A stretch of 64,000 bases of DNA from Microbacterium sp. 1.5R. GTDB lineage: Bacteria; Actinomycetota; Actinomycetes; Actinomycetales; Microbacteriaceae. Below are positions 17,002 through 25,900 of this stretch, piece by piece (position 1 is the first letter of the stretch; every line of letters begins with the position of its first letter). The stretch covers positions 1,612,001-1,676,000 of the forward strand of contig NZ_CP018151.1 of assembly GCF_001889265.1 (NCBI RefSeq). The letters run 5' to 3'. The notes under the pieces were generated by a model, which did not search any database, was not told the DNA's origin, and saw nothing but the letters and a program-made list of their open reading frames with translations. Made by a program: the position numbers and the translations under genes.

Positions 17002-17857
17002 GCTTCCCGAGGTCGAGGTCGTCCGGGCGGGTCTCGCTCCCGCGGTGATCGGCTCGCTCATCACGGCCGTGAGCGTGTTCGATGAACGAGCTCTCACACG
17101 GCATGCGGCCGGGCCGTCCGACTTCGTCGCGCGCCTGGAGGGACGCAGAGTCACTGCAGCCGACCGACGGGGCAAGTTCCTCTGGCTGCCGCTGGACACC
17201 GCTGATTCCGCGTTGATCGCGCACCTCGGAATGAGCGGACAGATGCTGCTGCGCGCGCCGGACGCCGAGGCGGAACGCCACGAGCGCATCCGGATCAGCA
17301 TCGAGCATCCTCGGCATGGCGAGCTCGCGATCGTCTTCGCCGACCAGAGGACTTTCGGGTCGTTGGCGGTCGACGGTCTGGTGCCGGACGGACCGACGTG
17401 GATCCCGACTCAGGTCGTGCACATCGCCCGTGATCCGATAGACCCGCTGTTCGACGACGATCGCTTCCTGCGTGCACTCCGCACACGCGGCAGTGCGATC
17501 AAGCGAGTGCTGCTCGATCAGCAGACGATCAGCGGCGTGGGCAACATCTATGCGGATGAGGCGCTGTGGGCGGCGCGCATCCACCCGGCGACGCTCGCGA
17601 GTGCGCTGTCGACGCAAGCGAGCAGGCGACTCCTCGCCGAGATCAGAGTGGTGCTCGTGAAGGCCCTTGCCGAGGGCGGCACGAGCTTCGATTCCCAGTA
17701 CGTCAATGTGAACGGTCAGGCAGGCTACTTCGCCCACTCGCTCAACGCGTACGGTCGAGGCGGACAGCCGTGCCCGCGCTGCGGCACTCTGATCCGCCGA
17801 GAGGCGTTCATGAACCGCTCGAGTCATTACTGTCCGCGCTGCCAGCGGCGTCGCTGA
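16994..17857 (+). CDS. mutM: Formamidopyrimidine-DNA glycosylase (Fpg)
   Basis: A 287-residue Fpg that removes 8-oxoguanine and other oxidised purines and nicks the abasic site. Pro2 and Glu3 of the catalytic N-terminus are in the opening (V/M)PELPEVEVVRAGL. The H2TH block contains VLLDQQTISGVGNIYADEAL, and the C-terminal zinc finger has CPRCG and CPRC pairs. It overlaps rnc by eight bases, so the two are coupled. Confidence 0.96.
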   Translation: MPELPEVEVVRAGLAPAVIGSLITAVSVFDERALTRHAAGPSDFVARLEGRRVTAADRRGKFLWLPLDTADSALIAHLGMSGQMLLRAPDAEAERHERIRISIEHPRHGELAIVFADQRTFGSLAVDGLVPDGPTWIPTQVVHIARDPIDPLFDDDRFLRALRTRGSAIKRVLLDQQTISGVGNIYADEALWAARIHPATLASALSTQASRRLLAEIRVVLVKALAEGGTSFDSQYVNVNGQAGYFAHSLNAYGRGGQPCPRCGTLIRREAFMNRSSHYCPRCQRRR

Positions 17858-17860
17858 GAC

Positions 17861-19183
17861 TCACACCATCTCGAACGACCGGGCGAGCAGGGGCCGCGTC
17901 GCTCGAGTGCTCATCCAGACGATTCCGATCCCCACGGCCAGGACGAGCGCGATCGTGAGGAGAGACTCGGGTGCCGCGACCAGGGCGATCCCCAGCAGCG
18001 GGAAGACCAGCACGCCGGCACAGGTGGCCGAGCCGATCGCGGTCACGAGGAGTGGAGACATGATCGCCCGGCGGCGTGCGCTGTCGACGATCGCGAGCGG
18101 CACGCCCAGCCGGTGCAGACTCCGGTGGAGTTCCTGCTGATCGAGAGCGGCCGCGGCTTGATTGACCCCCACGGATGCCGCGACCATCAAGAATGAAGCG
18201 ACGAGGGTGATGACGAGGCCGGTGCGCATGTCCGCGGCGAGGGCCGCATCCGCGGACGTCGTGTCGCCGCTGCTCATCACATTCATCAGGGAGACTCCGG
18301 TTCCTGCGAACACGGCCATGAAGCTCGCCATCGCGATGCCGCTCACCTGACGCCACGCGGCTTTGGGGGAGTCCAGCACCAGACGGGCGGCGAGCAGCCG
18401 ATCTGCGTGCTCGGCCTTGCGCATATCACGGCCGGCGGCGACCTTCAGGACCCATGGTCCGATCACGTTGAGCACCGCCAGGGAGACGGCGAACAACAGG
18501 GCGAGGACGGCGATGGTCGCCGCGAGTCCTGCGACGGAAGGGAAGACCGTGACAAGGACGAACACGAGCGCAAGAACGGAGACTGCGATGATCGCGCGGA
18601 ACCAGTGCGCGGTGGAGACGGTCGTCCGCAGGCGCACGCCGAGGGGCGAGATGATCACGCGCCGGAGCCCCAGCACAGCACTCGCTGCCGCCACGAGAAG
18701 GACGCCTCCCACGACGGCGAGAACGCTGAAGGGCGAGAGCATGATCGCCTCGACGCCGAGAGCCGTGCCACGGAACGGGATGAGTCCGATGAGAGGGGTG
18801 AGGGCGAGATGGACGACGACTCCGGCGACGGCACCGGCGGCCGCGACGATCATGGATTCGATGACCGTAGCGACGCCGACGCCCAGAGGCGTCACGCCGA
18901 GAAGCCGCAGGGTCGAGAGACGCTCGTCACGACGGCGGGCTGAGAGACGGGCGGCCGCCCCGCCGAGATTCATCAGCGGGACGATGAGGAGCACGAGCGC
19001 GATCGCGGCCAACGCCTGGTACACCGGCGCGTACTCATCGGTCCAGGTCCAGAACGACTGAGCCCCGCCCACGACGGTCAGCACGAGGGCTGTGACGATG
19101 CCGAAAGCGATGAGCGGAAGCGCGAGCACCGCTTTCTCTCCCGTCCCGGCGCGAAGAAGCACAGCCAGGACGCGGGCGTTCAT
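17861..19183 (-). CDS. ABC transporter permease, FtsX/MacB-like
   Basis: A 440-residue membrane protein with hydrophobic segments at about 20-42, 57-78 and then in two clusters ending near the C-terminus; FtsX-like domains fit the spacing. The ATG at 19183 overlaps the stop of the ATPase gene by four bases. The permease probably forms a MacB-type or lantibiotic-type exporter with the adjacent ATPase. The substrate is unknown. A longer frame upstream of 19183 is the shadow of the ATPase. Confidence 0.82.
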   Translation of the reverse strand: MNARVLAVLLRAGTGEKAVLALPLIAFGIVTALVLTVVGGAQSFWTWTDEYAPVYQALAAIALVLLIVPLMNLGGAAARLSARRRDERLSTLRLLGVTPLGVGVATVIESMIVAAAGAVAGVVVHLALTPLIGLIPFRGTALGVEAIMLSPFSVLAVVGGVLLVAAASAVLGLRRVIISPLGVRLRTTVSTAHWFRAIIAVSVLALVFVLVTVFPSVAGLAATIAVLALLFAVSLAVLNVIGPWVLKVAAGRDMRKAEHADRLLAARLVLDSPKAAWRQVSGIAMASFMAVFAGTGVSLMNVMSSGDTTSADAALAADMRTGLVITLVASFLMVAASVGVNQAAAALDQQELHRSLHRLGVPLAIVDSARRRAIMSPLLVTAIGSATCAGVLVFPLLGIALVAAPESLLTIALVLAVGIGIVWMSTRATRPLLARSFEMV

Positions 19184-19875
19184 GCCGTCACCGCCGACGA
19201 GATGATCTGGCCGTCGCGCACGGAGACGATCCGCGAGCAGCGCGCCGCCACGTCTGCATCGTGTGTCACGACGAGCAGCGTGCGCCCTTGGCCCGTCGTC
19301 GACCACAGCAGCGCATTCATCACGTCTTGCGACGTGTGCGAGTCGAGGGCGCCGGTCGGCTCGTCGGCGAACACGAGTTCCGCACCCGTCGCCTGAGCCC
19401 GTGCGATCGCGACGCGCTGCGCCTGCCCGCCGGACAGCTCGCCGATTCGGCGGTCCTCCATCCCGGCCAGCCCGAGCGCGGCGAGCCAGGACGCCGCGTG
19501 AGCGGTGGCCTGCGCTCTCTTCACTCCGTTGATCATCGATGCGAGCGCCACGTTCTCGACCGCCGTGAGCTCCGGAATGAGCAGACCCTGCTGGAAGACG
19601 AACCCGAACCGCTCTCTCCGCAGCCGGGAACGAGCGGATTCTCCGAGTCCGGCGAGTTCCACCGCCTGACCGACCGAGGGCTGGAACGACACGGTGCCCG
19701 AGTCCGGACTGATGATGCCGGCGAGGACATGGAGGAGAGTGGTCTTGCCCGACCCGGAGGCACCCATGATGGCGACCGACTCGCCGCGGTGGATGGTGAG
19801 ATCCACCCCGGCGAGTGCGCGGGTCGTTCCGTAGGACTTGGTCAGAGAGCGTGCGTCGAGGACCGTCGTGTTCAT
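19180..19875 (-). CDS. ABC transporter ATP-binding protein
   Basis: A 231-residue ATPase of the LolD/MacB type. Walker A is GASGSGKTT, the Q-loop is FVFQQGLLIPELTAVEN, the signature is LSGGQAQRVAIARA and Walker B is LVFADEPTGALD, with the H-loop in VTHDADVA. It pairs with the permease downstream through an ATGA overlap. An 89-base gap separates it from the GNAT gene upstream. GAGGCT lies six bases before its ATG and no ribosome site is clear, so it may have its own leaderless start. Confidence 0.93.
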   Translation of the reverse strand: MNTTVLDARSLTKSYGTTRALAGVDLTIHRGESVAIMGASGSGKTTLLHVLAGIISPDSGTVSFQPSVGQAVELAGLGESARSRLRRERFGFVFQQGLLIPELTAVENVALASMINGVKRAQATAHAASWLAALGLAGMEDRRIGELSGGQAQRVAIARAQATGAELVFADEPTGALDSHTSQDVMNALLWSTTGQGRTLLVVTHDADVAARCSRIVSVRDGQIISSAVTA

Positions 19876-19964
19876 GCATCCAGCCTCGCGGCCATACGGA
19901 GACCGCTGCGTCGGCCGGGCGGATGATCCGTGGCCGGCCGTGTACACCGCTCGGATGATCTCGA

Positions 19965-21044
19965 TCAGATCCGCTTCTGCCACGCTCCCGCATAGGAGAC
20001 AGGCGCGAAACCGATCGCCTCGTTGATGCTCAACATGGGACGGTTCTCCTCTGCGTTGAACGTCGAGACCGTCGGGGTGAGCGGCATGAGCTCTCTCCAA
20101 CGGAGGAGATTCGCGCACTTGACGATCGTGCCGAGACGGTGCCCGCGGTGCTCGCGAGACACCAGAGTGCCGAGCTGGTGGGTCACTCCTGCGCGGTCCG
20201 CCCCGACGAGCAGCTCGTTGTAGGCCACCATGTCTCCGCTGGGCACATGCTGCACCGCGACGATCGACAGAGCCTGACCGGCCCCCGTGAGCCGTCGCTC
20301 ACGTCGCACGACACGTTCCGCATCCCACTCCTCGGCGACGAAGTCCATGTCGCCGCTCGGGGCGTCGGTAGACAGGCGAGCGAGGATCGCCGCGTACCCG
20401 TCGCGGAACTCAGGCGGTGTCGGCGCCATCCACTGGAGCACCCGGTAGTCGTCGCCGGCGGCGGTCTTCGCCGATTCCAGAGCGGCGAGCAGCGGGGCGG
20501 GGTCGGAGCGCAGATCGAGCTCGCTGTTGCGTTCGACCTGTTCGAACTCGTATCCGCGGGCGACGAGAGCGTCCGACAGCGGAATCGCCGGAATGCGACC
20601 CCACCCTGTTCGCGGTGTGATCATCCGGTCCGACTCCATGGGCCTGTGCAGCGTCCAGGTCTGCACCAGGGATCGGCCGTGTGCGCGCGCCTCCGACTCG
20701 GCGAGCGACAGGAGAGCGTCTTCGACACCGCGTCCCCAGTGCTTCTCCGGCACGAGGAGGTCCGCCTCTGCGGCGTTCGCGTCCGCCTCCTGAGCGTAGG
20801 AGAGAGTGATCATGCCGACGATCTCGGTTCCGAGCCTGGCGACGAACCCGGTCTGCAGGGTATCGCTGGGATCCTGCCACGATGCGAGCATCTGCGCGGC
20901 ATCGGGGGCGATGTCGGGCAGACCGACCATCTCCTCGCAGATCTGCCTGTTGAGCTCTCCGTATGCGCGGAAGTCCGCGGCATCCTCGGCGTCCAGCGCG
21001 CGGGGGACGGCCAGAGGTGTGATCGTCAGTGTGCTTGTGTTCAT
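19965..21044 (-). CDS. Two-domain GNAT family N-acetyltransferase, copy 1
   Basis: A 359-residue protein with two GNAT-like halves. The C-terminal half has the acetyl-CoA block EHRGHRLGTIVKCANLL and the ending AENRPMLSINEAIGFAPVSY. The N-terminal half has only a loose version, KHWGRGVEDALL. It is clearly a paralogue of the next gene upstream: both share the DYRVLQWM.PTPPE block and the WDAER region. Its ATG overlaps the stop of copy 2 by four bases. Substrate unknown; similar two-domain GNATs acetylate small amines or antibiotics. Confidence 0.85.
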   Translation of the reverse strand: MNTSTLTITPLAVPRALDAEDAADFRAYGELNRQICEEMVGLPDIAPDAAQMLASWQDPSDTLQTGFVARLGTEIVGMITLSYAQEADANAAEADLLVPEKHWGRGVEDALLSLAESEARAHGRSLVQTWTLHRPMESDRMITPRTGWGRIPAIPLSDALVARGYEFEQVERNSELDLRSDPAPLLAALESAKTAAGDDYRVLQWMAPTPPEFRDGYAAILARLSTDAPSGDMDFVAEEWDAERVVRRERRLTGAGQALSIVAVQHVPSGDMVAYNELLVGADRAGVTHQLGTLVSREHRGHRLGTIVKCANLLRWRELMPLTPTVSTFNAEENRPMLSINEAIGFAPVSYAGAWQKRI

Positions 21045-22129
21045 GACAGCTCCTTCTTCCACGCGCCTTCGTAGGCGATGGCCGTGAATCCCATCGCCTC
21101 GTTGATGGCGAGCATCGGCCGGTTCTCCTCGGCGTTGTAAGTGATCACGTCGCGTGACGCGGGAGCGATGCCTGTCCACGACAGGAACGCTTCGCACTTC
21201 ACGAGCTGCCCCAGACGATGGCCGCGGTGCTCGGTGAGTACCAGAGTGTCGTGCTGGTGTGTGGTGGCGGTGGGATCCGGACCGATTCCGAGTTCGGTGA
21301 ATGCGGTGAGCTCGCCTGTCGGGATGTGCTGCGCGACAGTGACCTGCATGATCTGGCCCATCTCCGCGACCCTCTTCTCCGTGGCGACCAGACGCTCTGC
21401 GTCCCAGGCCTCCTCGTCGGTCTCGAGATCGGCCGAGGGGGCGTCGGTCGACATGCGCGACTTGAGCCATGCGTAGCCGTCGACGTGCTCCGGTGGCGTC
21501 GGAAGCATCCACTGGAGCACGCGATAGTCCTGTGAGAGCGCTCGCGCGTCCTCCCGCAGCTCCTCGGCACGCTGAACCGTCTCCTGGGTGACCGCGAGGC
21601 GGCTCACCCGATAGACCTGCTCGAGGGTGAATCCATGGCGGATGAGGAATCGTGCGACGTGATCGTCCGGAACGCTGCCGAAGCCCGTCTTCGCCTGCAG
21701 CCTGGGTCCGTCGCTGGCCGGCTGCTCCGACCAGTTCTGAATGACCTCGCGGCCGTGGAGACGGGCGAAGGCCTCGACGTGCGGCAGGATCGCGGTTCCG
21801 ATCCCCTGACCCCAGACACGGGGGTGGATCTCGATCGCGGCGATCGCCACACGCGACCCCTCCTCATGAGGAATGTCGATGACTGTGCGCCCGACGATCT
21901 CGCCTCCGACGCGCACCGCCCACACGGCAGTCGTGCGCTCTTTGCGAGAGCGCAGGATCGGAAGCAGCGCCTCTGGCGTCAGATCCTGCTCGGTGCGTCC
22001 GGTGAGTTCTCGGTAGACGGCGTTGCGAACACGGGCGAGCTCACGGAATTCGGCGGCGTCAGCCGCATCCGCTCGTGCCGGCAGCACGAGCGGATGCAGC
22101 GATGCATCAGGGGTGAGCGGAATGCTCAT
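21041..22129 (-). CDS. Two-domain GNAT family N-acetyltransferase, copy 2
   Basis: A 362-residue paralogue of copy 1. Here both GNAT halves carry plausible acetyl-CoA loops: RVWGQGIGTAILPHV in the N-half and EHRGHRLGQLVKCEAFLSW in the C-half, which makes it the better-preserved copy. The ATG at 22129 is preceded by GGAGAT. It follows a small gene by 13 bases and leads into copy 1 by a four-base overlap, so the three genes form an operon. Confidence 0.85.
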   Translation of the reverse strand: MSIPLTPDASLHPLVLPARADAADAAEFRELARVRNAVYRELTGRTEQDLTPEALLPILRSRKERTTAVWAVRVGGEIVGRTVIDIPHEEGSRVAIAAIEIHPRVWGQGIGTAILPHVEAFARLHGREVIQNWSEQPASDGPRLQAKTGFGSVPDDHVARFLIRHGFTLEQVYRVSRLAVTQETVQRAEELREDARALSQDYRVLQWMLPTPPEHVDGYAWLKSRMSTDAPSADLETDEEAWDAERLVATEKRVAEMGQIMQVTVAQHIPTGELTAFTELGIGPDPTATTHQHDTLVLTEHRGHRLGQLVKCEAFLSWTGIAPASRDVITYNAEENRPMLAINEAMGFTAIAYEGAWKKELS

Positions 22130-22142
22130 GGTGATCTCCAGG

Positions 22143-22421
22143 TCAGCGCAGCTGACGCTGCAGGTCGTAGGTGAGCAGGGCGTAGGTCTCGCCCGGCGTG
22201 CGATCACGTCGATCGAGACGCAGCGCATCCGCTTCGGCGGCGGCGATACGACGTACCGGGCGAGGGCGCTGTGCCCTCTGGAGCAGCCAGAGGCCGATCC
22301 GGAGAGAGAGACGATCTGCCAGCGCGAGGCGCCGCAGCTCATCGGGTGCGGGGATGTGGAGGACCTGCTGGTCCTCGGTATCCGGAGGGTGGGGGATGCT
22401 GCGGTACAGCGTGGTGTTCAC
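22143..22421 (-). CDS. Small uncharacterised basic protein (92 aa) at the head of the GNAT operon
   Basis: The family is not recognised. The protein starts with GTG at 22421 after GAAGGAAT, a good ribosome site. The sequence has a central amphipathic stretch (LRRLALADRLSLRIGLWLLQ) followed by an arginine-rich block, with no signal peptide. It ends 13 bases before GNAT copy 2, which suggests joint expression. Confidence 0.65.
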   Translation of the reverse strand: MNTTLYRSIPHPPDTEDQQVLHIPAPDELRRLALADRLSLRIGLWLLQRAQRPRPVRRIAAAEADALRLDRRDRTPGETYALLTYDLQRQLR

Positions 22422-22468
22422 GATGATTCCTTCGAGATGAATGGTGGTGATGGGTGCGGCGAACGCGG

Positions 22469-22496
22469 CCGCCGGGCCTTCGGTGAAGGGCGGCGG
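22469..22496 (-). promoter_or_regulatory. Hairpin in the leader of the GNAT operon
   Basis: CCGCC..CCTTC and GAAGG.CGGCGG arms (22469-22481 and 22485-22496) pair with one small mismatch around a three-base loop. It lies 48 bases before the 92-aa gene and after the 34-aa leader ORF. No T-run follows. It could be an attenuator stem linked to translation of the leader. Confidence 0.4.
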
Positions 22497-22667
22497 TGCG
22501 CGGTGAGAGTCGAGAGCCCGGTGCGCCCGAAGGCGAGCGCCGGGATCGGCGGAGAGCCGTGATCCGGAGAGGATCAGAGGGCGGAGCGCGGAGTAGAGCG
22601 GGCGAGAAGCCCCGTCACAGGTCGGAGACCGGTGGATGGTTCGGGGCAGAGTTCTCGGGCTGCGGTT

Positions 22668-22772
22668 CTACGAGAGAGCGCTTCGACGGACGCCGGCGGT
22701 TACCGAGTGCGCAGAGCGCGGCGCGAATGGCGCGGCGAGGCCAGTGGCCTGAGCAGTGAGCTGAGTGATCAT
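22668..22772 (-). CDS. Putative 34-aa leader peptide of the GNAT/ABC cassette
   Basis: The ORF begins MITQLTAQATGLAAPFAPRS and ends VRRSALS, with a near-perfect ribosome site (AAAGGAGG) seven bases before the ATG. It lies 27 bases after the predicted transcription start and 246 bases before the next gene. A short, well-initiated ORF followed by a long structured leader is typical of translation-sensing attenuators, such as those that control antibiotic-resistance genes. It is not a known peptide; expression is inferred only from the ribosome site and promoter. Confidence 0.5.
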   Translation of the reverse strand: MITQLTAQATGLAAPFAPRSAHSVTAGVRRSALS

Positions 22773-22774
22773 CG

Positions 22775-22808
22775 GTAACCTCCTTTCGTGTGGCGATCCG
22801 GAGGTTAC
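22775..22808. promoter_or_regulatory. Inverted repeat across the cassette promoter
   Basis: GTAACCTCC (22775-22783) and GGAGGTTAC (22800-22808) are perfect mirror arms separated by 16 bases. One arm covers the ribosome site of the leader ORF and the other overlaps the -10 box and start of transcription. It may be a repressor operator, or, if transcription begins further upstream, an RNA stem that hides the ribosome site. Confidence 0.55.
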
Positions 22809-22836
22809 GGTAGCGAAACCCGGGCGTGTCCGTCAA
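22807..22836 (-). promoter_or_regulatory. Promoter of the leader-GNAT-ABC cassette
   Basis: On the minus strand TTGACG (22831-22836) and TACCGT (22807-22812) are separated by 18 bases. This is the clearest -35/-10 pair in the window. Transcription would start near 22799-22800. Confidence 0.6.
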
Positions 22837-22923
22837 GCATGACCGGCGTGGATCGGCGTGTCGCGCGGAATTCCGGTTCACTGCGAACCCGCGCGGGATG
22901 CCCGTTCTGAGCCGTCATTCCGG

Positions 22924-22929
22924 TAGCGT
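22924..22929 (+). promoter_or_regulatory. Candidate -10 box (TAGCGT) for smc
   Basis: TAGCGT lies about 35 bases before the smc ATG. It matches the box seen at other genes here, but a leader of roughly 30 bases would remain. No strong ribosome site is visible. Confidence 0.35.
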
Positions 22930-22964
22930 ATGGGCGTGATTCACCCCCGAGACGCGGTACGCGC

Positions 22965-25900
22965 ATGCATCTGAAGAGCCTGACCCTCAAGGGGTTCAAG
23001 TCCTTCGCGCAGCCGACCAGCTTCGTCTTCGAGCCGGGTGTCACCTGCATCGTCGGACCCAACGGGTCAGGCAAGTCCAACGTGGTGGACGCCCTCGCCT
23101 GGGTCATGGGCGAACAAGGGGCCAAGACGCTGCGCGGCGGCAAGATGGAAGACGTCATCTTCGCAGGCACCTCGACCCGGGGGCCGCTGGGCCGCGCCGA
23201 GGTGCAGCTGACGATCGACAACAGCGACGGCGCACTGCCGATCGAGTTCGCCGAGGTCACGATCAGCCGGACTCTGTTCCGCAACGGATCGAGCGAATAC
23301 GCGATCAACGGAGAGAACTGCCGTCTGCTCGATCTGCAGGAGCTCCTCAGCGACTCGGGGCTGGGACGCGAGATGCACGTCATCGTCGGACAGGGCCGGC
23401 TGGACACGGTGCTCCAGGCATCGCCGGAAGACCGTCGTGGCTTCATCGAAGAGGCCGCCGGCATCCTCAAGCATCGGCGGCGCAAGGAGAAGACCCTTCG
23501 CAAGCTCGATGCGATGGAGACCAACCTCACGCGATTGAGCGACCTCGCGGGTGAGATCCGCCGTCAACTGAAGCCGCTGGGACGCCAGGCCGAGATCGCG
23601 CGAGAGGCGCAGACGATCGCCGCGGTCGTCCGCGATGCCAAGGCCCGGATCTTCGCCGACGACGTCGTGGCGCTGCGCACCGCCCTGGCCGATCACACGC
23701 GCACGGAGAACGAGAGACATACCGAACGACTGGTGCTGTCCGATCAGGCGGAGGCGGTGCGGGCGAACATCGCACGGCTCGAGCAGGATCAGAACTCGGC
23801 CGCGGTGGATCAGGCGAGAAGCGTAGCCTTCGGTCTCGAGCAGGTGCAGGAGCGGATGCGCGGGCTTTACACTCTGGCCAATCAGCGGCTCGCGCTGCTC
23901 GGCTCGGACGACGATGACGCGGCCGTGACCGCCGTCACGGTCACGCAGAGCACGATCGACGAGGCGAAGGATGAGATCACCGTGATCTCCGCTGGCCTCG
24001 GTGATGCCCAGGAAGCGGCGACCGTGGCGAGCCGCGAGGTGATGCTCGCGCGCGCCGAACTCGACACTCTCGACGTCGACATCGCCGAACAGAGCGCGCT
24101 GGTGTCGGCGTACGACATGCGCATCAGTTCGCTGCGTGGCACAGCCGATGCGGCCGCGTCCGCTCTCGCTGCCGTGCGGGGCGCGGTTCTTCGACAGGAG
24201 AACGCTCTCGAGGCGGCGAACGCGCGCCGTCGTGACGCAGCGGAAGCCCTCGAGGCGATCGCCGATGCAGAGGCGCCTGAGGGCACGGCAGCCGAGCATT
24301 CCGCAACGTACGAGAGCGCGCAGCGGGCTGTGACCGCGGCCGAAGCCGAGCGGGAGACACTCCGAGAGCGGCTGCACGCGGCGGAACGCGAGGTCGACGC
24401 GCTCACCGCGAAGTCGGCGGCGCTCGGGAGCGCGCTCGCGATCTCCGGAGGAGCCGCGGAGATCGTGAAGACCGGCGGTCCGGGGATACGCGGACTCGTG
24501 GGCGACTCGGTGCAGGTCAGGAGCGGATTCGAAGCTGCCGTCGCGGCGGTGCTGGGTCCCCTCACTGAAGGCGTCCTCGTCGACGGCGCGGACGATGCGT
24601 TCGACCTCGCCGGCGACGCGTCGGAGCAGCGACGGGGAGTGGTCGATTTCGTGATCGCCGACTCCGCGCGTCCGTCGATCGAGCTGCCCGCCATCGATGG
24701 GGTGACCCGCGCGGTCGACACGGTCACGGCGCCGGACGGCGTCCTCGGGATCCTGTCGCACGTGGTCATCGCAGACAGCCTCGACGCAGCGCGTGCCGCG
24801 CGAGTGTCACTCGATCTCGCCGGCGACACCACCACCACGATCGTGACCACCGCCGGCGACGTCGTCACCGCTCAGACTCTGCGCACGGGTTCCGGCGGCG
24901 AACGCTCGCGCCTCGAGCTCGCCGCCGAACGAGACGCGGCGAACGACCGCCTGGCCGAAGTGCAGGTCATCGTCGACTCGCTGCGGGAGGCGCGTGAGGA
25001 CGCGAACGAGTCCGTCGAGACATCCCGTCGTCTGGCGAAGGACGCGCTCCGGGCGCTCCGCGAGCACGATGCCGCGCTGGCGACGCACGCCGAGCAGGTC
25101 AACCGCATCACGGTCACCCACGAGTCGGCGGTCGCCGAGTGCGAGCGACTCGAGAACGGGCTCGCGCAGGCGCAGAGCGCGGTGCAGGAGGCCGAGGCAG
25201 CGTCGGAGGCAGCAAAGGCCGAGTGGGACGCCGCTGTCGCGGCGCCGCGGCCCGTGCTCGACGCCTCAGCGCGTGACGGACTGCTCGAAGCGCTCGAGAT
25301 CGCACGCGAGGGCGAGGTCAGGGCTCGACTGGAGATCGAGACGCTGCGTGAGCGCGTGCGCGCTGCCCAGTCCCGGGTCGTCGGTCTCGAGCGGCAGCGC
25401 GAGCAGGAGCGGGACGCGGCTGCCGAGGCAGCGCGCCGGGCCGTCATCCGCCGTGCGCAGCGCGAGGCGGCATCCGGCGTCGCGCTAGAGCTCCCGCGCA
25501 TCCTCGATTCGATCGATCGGTCCGTCACCGAGGCACGCGTCGCGCTGGCCGAGGCGGAGTCGGCGCGATCGGCGCAGAACCAGGAGTTGACGGCTCTGCG
25601 CGCGCAGGAGACCTCGCTCCGGGAGAGGTTGGCCGGCCTCACCGAGAGCGTCCACGGTCTCGAGCTGCAGATCCATGAGAAGAAGCTGCACCTCAACAGC
25701 CTCCTGGAGCGGGTGGCGTCGGAGCTCGCGCTCGACGAAGATATTCTCGTTGCGGAATATGGTCCCGACCAGCTCGTTCTGCGGGACCCCGCTGCGGAGC
25801 CCGCCGATGACGAGCAGCTCGACACGGCGATCCCGTTCGATCGACGGATTCAGCAGCGTCGACTGGCTGATGCGGAGCGCAAGCTCGCTCAACTCGGACG

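Noticed and set aside
22807..22870. WhiB7-type promoter for the GNAT/ABC cassette
   Set aside because: The AT-rich element expected just before the -35 box is missing.
23067..24761. 564-codon frame antisense to smc
   Set aside because: A shadow of the smc coding periodicity with no recognisable domain or ribosome site.
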